Assembly: GCA_022508505.1 (NCBI GenBank)
Contig: JAFLVC010000001.1
Coordinates: 300,090-364,089, forward strand
Direction: 5' to 3'
Origin: Clostridiales bacterium
GTDB lineage: Bacteria; Bacillota; Clostridia; Christensenellales; Pumilibacteraceae
DNA: 64,000 nucleotides
Shown: positions 46,959-56,715 of the stretch, piece after piece
How the letters are laid out: the number at the start of each line of letters is the position of its first letter
Position numbering within the stretch: the first letter of the stretch is position 1
The notes under the pieces: generated by a model
Seen by the model: the letters and a program-made list of their open reading frames with translations, nothing else
Database searches by the model: none
Told to the model about the DNA's origin: nothing
Made by a program: the position numbers and the translations under genes

Positions 46959-48347
46959 ATGAGTTCCAAGGTTTCCAAGCGGACTAAAAAGCTTATAATC
47001 AATATAAGTATCCTGTTGGTTCTGACGGGTATTACTTTGCTTATACTCTTTTTGAGCTACCGCGACCTTGACTTCAACGAAATCTGGGAGGCACTCAAAA
47101 AAAGCACTGCGTGGAGTATTGCCGCGGCGTTTGGGTGCATGCTGCTGTTTATATTTTTCGAGGGGCTTTCGCTGTGGGTTATCACGCGGCGGCTGGGGCA
47201 CAAGACAAAGCTCGTCGGCGCGATGGCGTACTCGTCTGCGGACGCCTACTACTCGGCTATAACTCCGTCCGCTTCGGGCGGTCAGCCCGCCTCCATGTAC
47301 TACATGGTGCGCGACGGCATGAGCGGCGGCGTCGCCGGCTTTTCGCTCGTTTTCAACATTATGGCGTACACCGCGGCGGCGATAGTCATGGGGCTTTTCG
47401 CGTTTATCGTTCGGCCGGGAATGTTCGGAAGCTTGACCGGCTGGGCGGCGCCCACACTTCTCATAGTCGGGTTTGTGCTTCAAGTTATAGTGCTCGGGTT
47501 TTTCATAATGTGCATCATGTGGAGCAACGGAATCTTGAAGCTGGGCAACGCAGGTATAACGCTACTTCGCAAGATAAAGATTATCAAGCACGAGGACAAG
47601 TGGCGCGCCAAGTGGAAGGCCGGCGTCGAAAAGTACAGCGCAAGCCGCCACATAATAAAGGAACATCCTACGCTGTTTTTGTGGGCGCTCCTTCTTAACC
47701 TCGCGCAGCGCGTGTCGCAGACTCTCATTCCGTGCTTCGTGTGCTATGCAATGGCGCCGGACTCCGACTTTCTCGACCTTTTCGTAATGCAGGTGTTCGT
47801 CCTTTTGGGCTACAACATGATTCCGTCGCCGGGCGGCACAGGCTTTTACGAGATAATGTATCTCAACACGTATAACAGTGTGTTCTCAGACGCGTTCATA
47901 CTGACCGCCATGATGATTTCCCGCGCAATATCGTACTACGCCTGTATAATCGTCAGCGGAATATATACACTCGTCTACCATTCGTTGGGGCTGAAAGGCA
48001 AGGATGCGGAAAAAGAACCGCCGGAGCTCGACAATTGGCAGTACTCGATGTACTCCGAGGGCGAGGAGTGGTGCGAGGGCGAGACGGCTACAGTCATGCG
48101 GTACTCCGAGGGCGAAGCGGGCGAAAGCGCAGTCATCGCGGACTACGGCGACGAAGTTCACGTCAATACGGAAATTCCGGTCGACCAAGCCGACGAAGCA
48201 GACGGCGGCCAGCCCGAGCAAGGCGGAAACGCGGAAAACGCCCAAAACGGCGGGATAGATAGGCAAGAAAAAACCTCGGAAGCGGAAAACGCCCAAAGCG
48301 GCGATGCGGCGGACGGAAAAGGAGTAAATGATGAAGTGCGAGAGTAA
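46959..48347 (+). CDS. Lysylphosphatidylglycerol synthase TM-region / UPF0104 flippase-like membrane protein with acidic C-terminal tail
   Basis: Multi-TM; SADAYYSAITPSASGGQPASMYYMVRDGMSGG, GYNMIPSPGGTGFYEIMY; Glu/Asp/Gln/Ala-rich tail after residue ~345. Confidence 0.88.
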   Translation: MSSKVSKRTKKLIINISILLVLTGITLLILFLSYRDLDFNEIWEALKKSTAWSIAAAFGCMLLFIFFEGLSLWVITRRLGHKTKLVGAMAYSSADAYYSAITPSASGGQPASMYYMVRDGMSGGVAGFSLVFNIMAYTAAAIVMGLFAFIVRPGMFGSLTGWAAPTLLIVGFVLQVIVLGFFIMCIMWSNGILKLGNAGITLLRKIKIIKHEDKWRAKWKAGVEKYSASRHIIKEHPTLFLWALLLNLAQRVSQTLIPCFVCYAMAPDSDFLDLFVMQVFVLLGYNMIPSPGGTGFYEIMYLNTYNSVFSDAFILTAMMISRAISYYACIIVSGIYTLVYHSLGLKGKDAEKEPPELDNWQYSMYSEGEEWCEGETATVMRYSEGEAGESAVIADYGDEVHVNTEIPVDQADEADGGQPEQGGNAENAQNGGIDRQEKTSEAENAQSGDAADGKGVNDEVRE

Positions 48348-49017
48348 GCATATAGTCGGGTTTTGGCACTACGGCGTAATCCTCACTTATCTTGCTACGG
48401 CGCTCGGCGTCACGGGCATCATATTTTCGATGCTCGGCATGACAGACGCCGCGGTGTTGTGTCTGTTGCATTCAGGGCTTTGCGACGCGTTTGACGGCGT
48501 CGTAGCGCGCACCAGAAGGAACAGGTCGGACCGCGACAAGGCGTTCGGCATACAGATTGACTCGCTCAGCGACCTCATAGCCTTCGGCGTCGCGCCCGTC
48601 ATGATAGGCGTGTCGATGGGCATGACCGCGTGGTACTATATAATACTTTTCGTCGCGTACGCTCTTTGCGCGCTCGTCCGTCTCGCGTACTACAACGTGA
48701 CGGAGGAGGAGCGCACGCTCGATCCCGAAGCGGGAAACAGGCAATATTTCGACGGACTTCCCGTCACGCAGATATCTTTGATACTTCCCGTCGTGTACTT
48801 CGTCGCTACCATGTTCGGCGGATATCACGAGATTATTCCGCACATGATAATGCTCGCGCTGTACACCGTGTATATGTGCCTCATGGTGCTCAAAATCAAG
48901 CTTCCCAAGCCGCACGTCAAGGGACTTGTAATAATGATTGTAATCTTCCTCGCTTCCATTGCGGCGATGATGGCGGTGCGCTGGACGGTGTTTGACCTCT
49001 ATATCGGAGCTCTCTAA
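48328..49017 (+). CDS. pssA: CDP-diacylglycerol--serine O-phosphatidyltransferase
   Basis: LHSGLCDAFDGVVARTRRNRSDRDKAFGIQIDSLSDLIAFGVAPVMIG (CDP-alcohol phosphatidyltransferase motif). Confidence 0.92.
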   Translation: MMKCESKHIVGFWHYGVILTYLATALGVTGIIFSMLGMTDAAVLCLLHSGLCDAFDGVVARTRRNRSDRDKAFGIQIDSLSDLIAFGVAPVMIGVSMGMTAWYYIILFVAYALCALVRLAYYNVTEEERTLDPEAGNRQYFDGLPVTQISLILPVVYFVATMFGGYHEIIPHMIMLALYTVYMCLMVLKIKLPKPHVKGLVIMIVIFLASIAAMMAVRWTVFDLYIGAL

Positions 49018-49904
49018 TGCGTGAAGCCCGCCCGCAACCGGCTACTCCCAAGTCGCTCAAATTTTTGTACAACACGGCGTTCGGCTCGCTCGTGCTGCGG
49101 CTCATTACGCGGCGCTGGCTGTCTAAGCTTGCGGGGAAATACATGAGTAGCCGCCTTTCAAAGCGCAAGATCAAAAAGTACATCAAAAAGTACGGTATCG
49201 ACATGTCGTGCTTTATCGAGGAAGAATACAAGTGCTTCAACGCCTTTTTTACGCGCAGGATTAAGCCCGAACTTCGCCCGTTCGACATGGACGGCGACGC
49301 GTTTTTAAGCCCGTGCGACGGCTTGGTGAGCGCGTACAATATCGAGCCGGGCTTGAAGTTTAACGTCAAGGGCTTCGACTACGATTTGAATACGCTTCTT
49401 CGCGACGAGGAGCTTGCGAGTAGGTACGACGGCGGCTTATGCATTGTTTTCCGCCTGACCGTCACCGACTATCACCGCTATTTCTTTACCGACGGCGGCA
49501 CGGCGCGCGGCAATAAGTTCATAAAGGGACGGCTTCATACCGTCCAGCCCGCGGCGCTTCAAAAGAAAAGGGTGTTCACCGAAAACTGCCGCGAAGTGAC
49601 CGTGCTCGACACCGACCACTTCGGCACCATGACGCAGGTCGAGGTGGGCGCGATGATGGTGGGGCGAATTTCAAACGCCGTAAAAGAGGGGCGGTTCGAG
49701 CGCGGCGACGAAAAGGGTTGGTTCGACTTCGGCGGCTCGACAATAATACTTCTCGTCGAAAAGGACAAAGTGGCGCTCGACGAGGAGTTTATAGAAAACA
49801 CGAAAAACGACCTCGAAACGGTCGTAAAGTGCGGCGAGACGATAGGCCGATCTCCCGAGGCGCAGGCGGCGGACTTGCAGGCGGCTGAAGAAACGAGCGT
49901 TTAA
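49017..49904 (+). CDS. psd: Phosphatidylserine decarboxylase proenzyme
   Basis: FFTRRIKPELRPFDMDGDAFLSPCDGLVSAYNI...RLTVTDYHRYFFTDGG...GSTIILLVEKDKV (GGST autocleavage site). Confidence 0.94.
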   Translation: MREARPQPATPKSLKFLYNTAFGSLVLRLITRRWLSKLAGKYMSSRLSKRKIKKYIKKYGIDMSCFIEEEYKCFNAFFTRRIKPELRPFDMDGDAFLSPCDGLVSAYNIEPGLKFNVKGFDYDLNTLLRDEELASRYDGGLCIVFRLTVTDYHRYFFTDGGTARGNKFIKGRLHTVQPAALQKKRVFTENCREVTVLDTDHFGTMTQVEVGAMMVGRISNAVKEGRFERGDEKGWFDFGGSTIILLVEKDKVALDEEFIENTKNDLETVVKCGETIGRSPEAQAADLQAAEETSV

Positions 49905-49909
49905 TTTAC

Positions 49910-49938
49910 TTGACACACCGTATATGCGGTGATATAAT
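49910..49938 (+). promoter_or_regulatory. Promoter upstream of the large lipoprotein gene
   Basis: TTGACA(49910)-17-TATAAT(49933). Confidence 0.8.
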
Positions 49939-50015
49939 TACAATACATTTTGCGAGACAAAGGGGCCTTGCCGATAAGAGCAAGGCTTTTGCGTATAAAA
50001 CCCTATGAGGAGTGC

Positions 50016-53000
50016 ATGATGAAAAAGAGATTGTTGTTGATAGTTTTTGCGCTCGTAATTGCGCTTGCCGCAGCGGTGTTCGTCGCGTGCGAGGACGAAA
50101 ACACGCGGTACACCGTGCGGCTCAAATACGACAGCGCGCTCGGTACCGCCGAGGTGCAGGACGAAAACGGAAATGCTCGAACGACCTTCAAAAAGTACGA
50201 AAAGGCGACAATCGTATTTACGCCCAACGAGGGCTACGTCACGCTCGCGGTTAGGGCGTGCGGCTTTAAGGCACGCCCCGAGAGTCTTGCCGAAGGCAAG
50301 TTTACCTTCGAGATAATACAGGGCGGTGATGCTATCGTCGAGTTCGGCTTGGAGCGCTTTTCGGTTGCTACGGAATATAACGACGACGGCGGCACCGTGC
50401 GCGTCAGGAACGAGGACGACTACGACGTGACGGAGTTTTCAAAGGGCGACACCGTGTACGTTTCGGTCGAACCTAAAAGCGAATACCGGACGCTGAGCTT
50501 TGCCGTAAACGGAGCAAAAAAGGATTTGACGGACGGCAAGTACTCCTTTGAGATTACGAGAAACACGACGATTTCCGCGGCGTTCGGCAAGCCGTTTTCG
50601 CAAGACATGCTCGATTCGATAACCGGCACTTTCGAGGCTCACGGCGGATATACCTGCGTCGAAGAGGGGTACGGCACGAGCGAATACATAGTCACTACGA
50701 TATTCGGCACCGACTCGATTTACACCGAGGAAATTTATCTGCCCAAGGTCGAGCGGGTGTTCGTCGGCGTGTACGCAAACGTCGACGGATTTCTCGCGAG
50801 CGTCACGCACACTATAGACAACACAATCGAATACCAGATGTCGCCCGATAGCTTTTACGACTATTACAATCAGTTTTCGACGCTTACGGTCGACGACTTC
50901 GAGTCTGTCGAAATACCTGGGGTGTACATAATTTCCGATCTCGAAAAGGCGAAAAAGATCGCGACACCCATTACGGGCTGGACGGAGCCGATTAAGCTGT
51001 TCGAGCTTACGGCGGAAGGCAACAAGATAACGAAAATACATATCGAGACGGCGGACGGCGCGTCGGTAGGCGGCGTGGCGTATAGGTCGGTGTACGACTT
51101 CGTGCTGAGCAAGCACGGCACTGCGGAGCTTGAAGAAGGACTTGTTACGCCGTACAAGCACGGCAAAGAGCACGACGTTCTTTCCGCTGCGCTAATGGAA
51201 ATGGCAAACGCGAAAAACTACACCGTGTCGGTCATCGACGCCGAAATCGGTTATCACGATATCGTGTTTGACATTTATGTAACCGAAACGGCGATATACG
51301 ACGACTGCGAGGGCTATTACTGCGGCTGGGTGCTAAGCGACGGCAAGGTGTACCCGTTTGACCGTAAGCCGGGCGAGGACCCCGAGATCACGCTTTCCGA
51401 CCCTATAAACGTGCCCGGCATACTCGCAATCCGCGCCGGCTTTGTCGGGTACGCGCCCGAGCTTTTCGAGCTCGTCGACGACTCGGCGGACGGCAAGGTG
51501 TTTAAGCTTCGCGACGAGAGCGTTGCGGGCAAGGTCTTTGCCGAGTTTGCCGACGGTACCGACAGAATGCAGTACTTCGGCTATGCGATAAACGGCACCA
51601 TACTGCTCGACGATCGGGATAAGCTGTTGGGCGTCAAGTTCGACACCTTCTACGTCGGATATTCGAGCACGGTTACGCTTTTGTACTCCGATGTAAACAG
51701 CACGGTGCTTCCCGACTACCTCGACTTTTCGGACGTCGCGCATTCGAGCGTGTTCGACGCCTATCTCGGAACGTATAAGGGCGAGGGTCACACCGTCGTA
51801 ATAACCGTCGAGGACGGAATAACGATCGACGGCGTGATAACCACGCTCAAAAGCTACAGCATACTCGAAGGCATATTCACGGTCGATTGCGACGGCGAAG
51901 AGTTGTACGTCGGCAAAAAGAGCGCGCGTCAGCTCGTAGTGTTCAACGATGACTACTCCGTTTATTACGAGCTGCTTCTCCAAGGCGGCGAATCGGCGGT
52001 CATTCCCGAGGAGCTTCGCGGCAAGTGGACGGGCGCGTTCTACGACGAGGAGAGCTACAAAACCGAAGAGGTCGCGTACGACGAAAAAACGGACACCGTA
52101 AGCTTCACGCTCGACGTGATCGGCGAAGTGACGTTCAGCGCCGACGGACTCGACGACGCCAAATACATCACGGTAATAATGGGCGGCGACGAGTTTGTGT
52201 TCGAGCGGTACGGGAAGTATTCGGTTACGGGCGAGATTATCCCCAAAAAGTACTACGCCGTCTACACCGGCGCAAAACCCACGGGCGGCGAGCCGATAGA
52301 ATACAAGCTTTACGTATTCGGCGACTTAATCGAGCTTGTCGTAACCACGCCGTACGATTCGGTAGCGCTCATAACGGATAGCACCGTCGAAGTGGACGGC
52401 GTGGCGCTCGACGTTTTGTCGTATAGCGCCGATGAAGGCATTGTCTGCTACAAGGTCGGCATAACGTACAACGTTAAAGTCGTAGAGTTGGACGGCGAGA
52501 CTTACCTCGGCATCATCCTCTCCGACGTGCTTGACGAATTGAAGGACTTCTACTTCTACGACACCCGCGAGGACGTATTTATCATTCCCGACGCGTTTAT
52601 AGGCACCTTTACGGGCAACGTCGGCAACGACTATCTGTGGCGGCCTGTCGACTACACCCTCGTCATAACGAAGTTCTCGATAACCATTCAGGTTGCCGTA
52701 AACATTGATATAGTCAGCGATCCCAAAGAAGCGACGATAACGGCAATAGAAAAGGACAGCTCCGGCTATACCGTGTACTTCACGTTCGACGGCTACGCCT
52801 ATGAGCTCTTTGAGTACTACGAGGGACGGCTGTATGTCAACAGCAGAGGTGCAGGCCTCGGCGGTGCGCTCAAGCGGCAGGAGGTCGAAGATCCCGAGCC
52901 CGGTCCCGGCCCGATTGAACCCGATCCCGACGTCGAAATACCCGAAGAGTACTACGGCGACTACTCGGACGAAGCGTGGTATTTCAGCTTGGTGATAGAT

Positions 53001-53198
53001 GAGGAAGGCGTTTCCGAGGTCATGATAAACAGAACTTATCCCGAGTCGGTTACAGTTGTCTCGTACGACGATACGGACGGGTTAACGATAAACGTCGACG
53101 GAAAGATTTATTACATCAAGCTCATCGACGGCGAAACTAAATCAATTACGCTCAAGTCTGCAGACGGCACAATCAACGAAGTGCTCGTAGCGTACTGA
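50016..53198 (+). CDS. Large repetitive lipoprotein with InlB-B-type repeats and internal beta-rich modules
   Basis: LIVFALVIALAAAVFVAC lipobox; two GGTV..F.KGDTVY..V.P...Y..LSF.VNG...TI.A.F units; repeated xGxYxG modules; PEPGPGPIEPDPD linker. Confidence 0.75.
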   Translation: MMKKRLLLIVFALVIALAAAVFVACEDENTRYTVRLKYDSALGTAEVQDENGNARTTFKKYEKATIVFTPNEGYVTLAVRACGFKARPESLAEGKFTFEIIQGGDAIVEFGLERFSVATEYNDDGGTVRVRNEDDYDVTEFSKGDTVYVSVEPKSEYRTLSFAVNGAKKDLTDGKYSFEITRNTTISAAFGKPFSQDMLDSITGTFEAHGGYTCVEEGYGTSEYIVTTIFGTDSIYTEEIYLPKVERVFVGVYANVDGFLASVTHTIDNTIEYQMSPDSFYDYYNQFSTLTVDDFESVEIPGVYIISDLEKAKKIATPITGWTEPIKLFELTAEGNKITKIHIETADGASVGGVAYRSVYDFVLSKHGTAELEEGLVTPYKHGKEHDVLSAALMEMANAKNYTVSVIDAEIGYHDIVFDIYVTETAIYDDCEGYYCGWVLSDGKVYPFDRKPGEDPEITLSDPINVPGILAIRAGFVGYAPELFELVDDSADGKVFKLRDESVAGKVFAEFADGTDRMQYFGYAINGTILLDDRDKLLGVKFDTFYVGYSSTVTLLYSDVNSTVLPDYLDFSDVAHSSVFDAYLGTYKGEGHTVVITVEDGITIDGVITTLKSYSILEGIFTVDCDGEELYVGKKSARQLVVFNDDYSVYYELLLQGGESAVIPEELRGKWTGAFYDEESYKTEEVAYDEKTDTVSFTLDVIGEVTFSADGLDDAKYITVIMGGDEFVFERYGKYSVTGEIIPKKYYAVYTGAKPTGGEPIEYKLYVFGDLIELVVTTPYDSVALITDSTVEVDGVALDVLSYSADEGIVCYKVGITYNVKVVELDGETYLGIILSDVLDELKDFYFYDTREDVFIIPDAFIGTFTGNVGNDYLWRPVDYTLVITKFSITIQVAVNIDIVSDPKEATITAIEKDSSGYTVYFTFDGYAYELFEYYEGRLYVNSRGAGLGGALKRQEVEDPEPGPGPIEPDPDVEIPEEYYGDYSDEAWYFSLVIDEEGVSEVMINRTYPESVTVVSYDDTDGLTINVDGKIYYIKLIDGETKSITLKSADGTINEVLVAY

Positions 53199-53255
53199 TA
53201 GGCAAGAAAAAGCGGAGGCAATAGCTTCCGTTTTTTTGTGCCTAAAAACCCGCTA

Positions 53256-53284
53256 TTGACATAATTCGCGCGGTGTGATATACT
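53256..53284 (+). promoter_or_regulatory. Promoter of glpK, 6 nt from ATG (predicted leaderless)
   Basis: TTGACA(53256)-17-TATACT(53279)-6-ATG(53291). Confidence 0.8.
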
Positions 53285-53290
53285 CGGCGC

Positions 53291-54769
53291 ATGGAACAAT
53301 ATATTCTTTCGTTGGATCAGGGGACGACGAGCTCGCGCGCTATTGTTTTCGATAAGCGCGGGGGCATTAAATCGATGGCTCAGGCGGAGTTCGAGCAGAT
53401 CTATCCGCGCGAGGGCTGGGTGGAGCACGATCCGCTCGAGATATATTCCTCGCAGGTGGGCACCGTCGCCGAGGCTTTGGCGCGAGGGGGCTTGGACAGG
53501 CGGGACATAGCGGCAATCGGCATAACCAATCAGCGCGAAACGACGATAGTGTGGGACAGGCGCAGCGGCGAGCCGATATATAATGCGATCGTTTGGCAAT
53601 GCCGTCGCACCTCCGAGCGCTGCGACGCGCTTAAACGCAAGGGGTTTTCGGATACCGTTTACGAAAAGACGGGGCTTCCCATTGACGCGTACTTTTCGGC
53701 TACCAAGCTCGAATGGATTCTGGACAACATAAAGGGCGCGAGAGCGCTTGCCGAGCGCGGCGAGCTGCTGTTCGGCACGGTCGACAGCTTTTTGATGTGG
53801 AAGCTTTCGGGCGGAAAAATTCACGCGACCGACTACACCAACGCGTCGCGCACAATGCTTTTCAATATTCACACACTCGATTGGGACGACGAGCTACTCG
53901 ACAAGTTCGGAGTGCCGCGTGCCATGCTTCCCAAGGTCATGCCGTCGAGCGGGCTTTTCGGCTACACCGACGAGGCGGAGTTCGGCGCGCGCGTGCCCAT
54001 TACCGGCGTTGCGGGCGATCAGCAGGCGGCGCTTTTCGGGCAGAGGTGCTTTACCGAGGGTACGTGCAAAAACACGTTCGGCACGGGGTGCTTCCTGTTG
54101 ATGAATACGGGGAGCGAGCCCAAAAAGAGCGAACGCGGGCTTATAACGACGCTCGCCGCGTCGGGCGGCAAAAAACCTCACTATGCGCTCGAGGGAAGCG
54201 TTTTTGTGGGCGGTGCGGTCGTGCAGTGGCTTAGGGACAGCATGGGGCTTATTAAGTCGGCGGAGGAGAGCGAAAAGTACGCGCGGGCGGTTGACGACAC
54301 GCTCGGAGTGTATATTGTTCCTGCGTTTGTGGGGCTGGGTGCGCCGTATTGGGACGCGTATGCTCGGGGGACTGTAACGGGTCTTACGCGCGGCACGACG
54401 CGCGAGCACTTTGTCCGCGCTGCGCTCGAGAGCATAGACTATCAGGTGCTTGACGTTCTAAAGGCGATGGAGGACGACTGCGGCGTGCGAGTGGAAAGGC
54501 TCGCCGTCGACGGCGGGGCTTCGGCAAACAACTTTTTGATGCAGTTCATGGCGGACGTTTCGGGCGCCGAGGTCGTGCGCCCCGAGGTGGTGGAAACGAC
54601 GGCGCTCGGCGCGTGCTTTCTCGCTGGGCTCGCCGTGGGATTTTTCGATATGAATGCTCTCAAGAACGGCGGTGCGGGCGGGACGGTGTTTTCCCCGTCC
54701 ATGGACGAATACAAGCGCTTGAGGCTCATAAAGGGCTGGAAAGAGGCTGTGGCGCGCGCAAGGACATAA
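53291..54769 (+). CDS. glpK: Glycerol kinase
   Basis: [74 protein letters not shown]. Confidence 0.97.
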   Translation: MEQYILSLDQGTTSSRAIVFDKRGGIKSMAQAEFEQIYPREGWVEHDPLEIYSSQVGTVAEALARGGLDRRDIAAIGITNQRETTIVWDRRSGEPIYNAIVWQCRRTSERCDALKRKGFSDTVYEKTGLPIDAYFSATKLEWILDNIKGARALAERGELLFGTVDSFLMWKLSGGKIHATDYTNASRTMLFNIHTLDWDDELLDKFGVPRAMLPKVMPSSGLFGYTDEAEFGARVPITGVAGDQQAALFGQRCFTEGTCKNTFGTGCFLLMNTGSEPKKSERGLITTLAASGGKKPHYALEGSVFVGGAVVQWLRDSMGLIKSAEESEKYARAVDDTLGVYIVPAFVGLGAPYWDAYARGTVTGLTRGTTREHFVRAALESIDYQVLDVLKAMEDDCGVRVERLAVDGGASANNFLMQFMADVSGAEVVRPEVVETTALGACFLAGLAVGFFDMNALKNGGAGGTVFSPSMDEYKRLRLIKGWKEAVARART

Positions 54770-54799
54770 AAAGAGGGCGATAGGTCAGGCTGTGCCTGC

Positions 54800-54828
54800 T
54801 TGACAAATAAATAACTGTTTTGTATAAT
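54800..54828 (+). promoter_or_regulatory. Promoter 6 nt from ATG (predicted leaderless)
   Basis: TTGACA(54800)-17-TATAAT(54823)-6-ATG(54835). Confidence 0.8.
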
Positions 54829-54834
54829 ATTATC

Positions 54835-55056
54835 ATGGCGGAACGGCGGGGAAAGCGCGACGATGAGCGCGAGGAGAGGCGGCAGCGGATTATAAGCATA
54901 ATCTGCTACGTCGTTGCGGCGGTCGGCGGCTTGGGAGTTGTAGCAAGCGCCGTCGCCTATTCGCTTACCCGAAAAGACGTTCTGTTCATTCCGCTCGCGC
55001 TGTGCGCGGTCGTTTGCATGATATCGTTTACTTATGCGAGGTTAAGAAGTCGGTGA
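54835..55056 (+). CDS. Small two-TM protein, unknown
   Basis: 73-aa ORF directly downstream of a consensus promoter; basic N-terminus then two TM helices; overlaps the next start (GTGA). Confidence 0.65.
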   Translation: MAERRGKRDDEREERRQRIISIICYVVAAVGGLGVVASAVAYSLTRKDVLFIPLALCAVVCMISFTYARLRSR

Positions 55057-56537
55057 GTACGTACGAGATATTTTTCTATGTAAATCTCGGAGTGGCGTTG
55101 TTGACGATTATTCACACCGCCGCTGTCGGCGTGCTGTGCAAAAAGACGGCATTCGGCATGCAGGTCGGACTTACAGGCGTGTTCTTGGCGGCGTTCGGTA
55201 TGCTCGCGTTCATTATTCAGATGATAATGCGTTCGCTCGGCAGCGCTTATTATAAGGTGCTGGTGTTTCCGACGCTCGGGTTGTTCGGTTGTGTTCTGAT
55301 TGATTATATAGTATATTGCTTCGTGCTCGGCAAGCGGTCGAACAAAAAGCTGTGCTACGCGACCGGGGTGTTACTGATACTGCCGCCGATAGGGATGGCG
55401 CTTTTCATACGCTTGTCGTTCAAGGTCAGCTCGGACTCGCGGGCGCAGAGCCTGCTGTTCAACGGCTATGCGTACACGCTTGCGGCGATTGTCGCGTTTG
55501 CGTCCAACAACGGGGGCAAGTTTATCGACTCGGGCGAGGAGGCGGAGTTTGACAAGCTGTCCGACAAAGAGGCGTTTAAGCGCGTCAAGCAGCTCAAAAA
55601 GAACGCCAACGACGCGGAGAGCGTATACAAGTACGCGGAAGCGGTTGCGCACTATTTTCCCGACGACATCAAGATAGCCGTTACCGCCATGAACAAGGCG
55701 GCAAAGCAGGATTACCCGCCGGCGCTCTTTAACCTCGGATACTTCCACGAGATCGGTTACTACTACAAGCGCGACCTCAAAAAAGCAAAGGAATACTACA
55801 TACGCGCAAAAGAGTTAGGCGACGCCGACGCCGCAATGCGACTCGGCATTGTCGAGATAGAGAGCGGCAAGGAAAAGGAAGGCGCGGAAATCTTTGCAAA
55901 GATCGCCGAGAGCGGCGACAAGCGCGCCATTTACAACTATGCGCTTTGCCACGAACGCGGCATAGGCGTCGAAAAGAACGAGATAAAAGCTATAGAGCTG
56001 TACGCCGAAAGCATAAAAAAGGGAATGTTCGTCGCACAGCAGAGGCTGTTCGCCATGGCGCTCGCGAGCGTCGGCGAAAAGAAATACGACAACGCGTTTC
56101 GCAAGATTACAAGCTACTCGTTTGAAGGCGAGTTCGATCACATCATGGGCGGCGCGATTGCTATCAAGGAAAAGCGCGCCGCAAACGCCGCCGACACCTT
56201 CCTCGAGGCGGTCAAGTGCCGCGGCAAGTGGGAGGGCATAGCACGGCTGTTCGTCGGAGCGCTGTACCTCGACTGCGGCGAGACCGAAACGGACAAAAAG
56301 AACGGCGCGGCGTACATAAAGACGGCAATCCCGTTTGTGCCGTACGCAAAGGAGATTTTCCTCACCGTACCCGTCGCCATTCGCGGCAAGTACGACGAGA
56401 ACAAGGAAAAGAAAGCGGGAGCGCCAAAGCCCGCAACACATAGCGACACAAAGAAAACGACAGCTACCGAAAAGCCTGCCGAAAAAGGCGCCGAAAAGCC
56501 GTCGGAAGCGAAACCCGACGCGCCTAAAAAGCAGTAA
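55053..56537 (+). CDS. Membrane protein with Sel1-like repeats
   Basis: N-terminal TM bundle then PALFNLGYFHEIGYYYKRDLKKAKEYYIRAKELGDADAAMRLGIVEI...YNYALCHERGIGVEKNEIKAIELYAESIKKG; Lys/Pro/Ala-rich tail. GTG start. Confidence 0.82.
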   Translation: MSTYEIFFYVNLGVALLTIIHTAAVGVLCKKTAFGMQVGLTGVFLAAFGMLAFIIQMIMRSLGSAYYKVLVFPTLGLFGCVLIDYIVYCFVLGKRSNKKLCYATGVLLILPPIGMALFIRLSFKVSSDSRAQSLLFNGYAYTLAAIVAFASNNGGKFIDSGEEAEFDKLSDKEAFKRVKQLKKNANDAESVYKYAEAVAHYFPDDIKIAVTAMNKAAKQDYPPALFNLGYFHEIGYYYKRDLKKAKEYYIRAKELGDADAAMRLGIVEIESGKEKEGAEIFAKIAESGDKRAIYNYALCHERGIGVEKNEIKAIELYAESIKKGMFVAQQRLFAMALASVGEKKYDNAFRKITSYSFEGEFDHIMGGAIAIKEKRAANAADTFLEAVKCRGKWEGIARLFVGALYLDCGETETDKKNGAAYIKTAIPFVPYAKEIFLTVPVAIRGKYDENKEKKAGAPKPATHSDTKKTTATEKPAEKGAEKPSEAKPDAPKKQ

Positions 56538-56577
56538 AAAAATTTGTAAAAAACTTTCAAAAAGGCCCTCAAAACGT

Positions 56578-56606
56578 TTGACAACGCGGAGCGGTCGATA
56601 TATAAT
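56578..56606 (+). promoter_or_regulatory. Consensus promoter without downstream ORF
   Basis: TTGACA(56578)-17-TATAAT(56601). Confidence 0.8.
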
Positions 56607-56612
56607 GTACTT

Positions 56613-56712
56613 ACTTTGAACGTGACGCTGCTGTGCAAGCGTTCGGAGTCTGAAATCGCTCATCATTTTCCCCTTATATATGCGAGGCGGTCGACAGTTT
56701 GTCGGCCGTTTT
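56613..56712 (+). ncRNA. Candidate small RNA (~100 nt), unclassified
   Basis: Promoter at 56578-56606 and terminator CGGTCGACA-GTT-TGTCGGCCG-TTTT at 56688-56712; no plausible ORF; unpaired C-rich TTTTCCCCTTA segment. Confidence 0.55.
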
Positions 56713-56715
56713 GCG

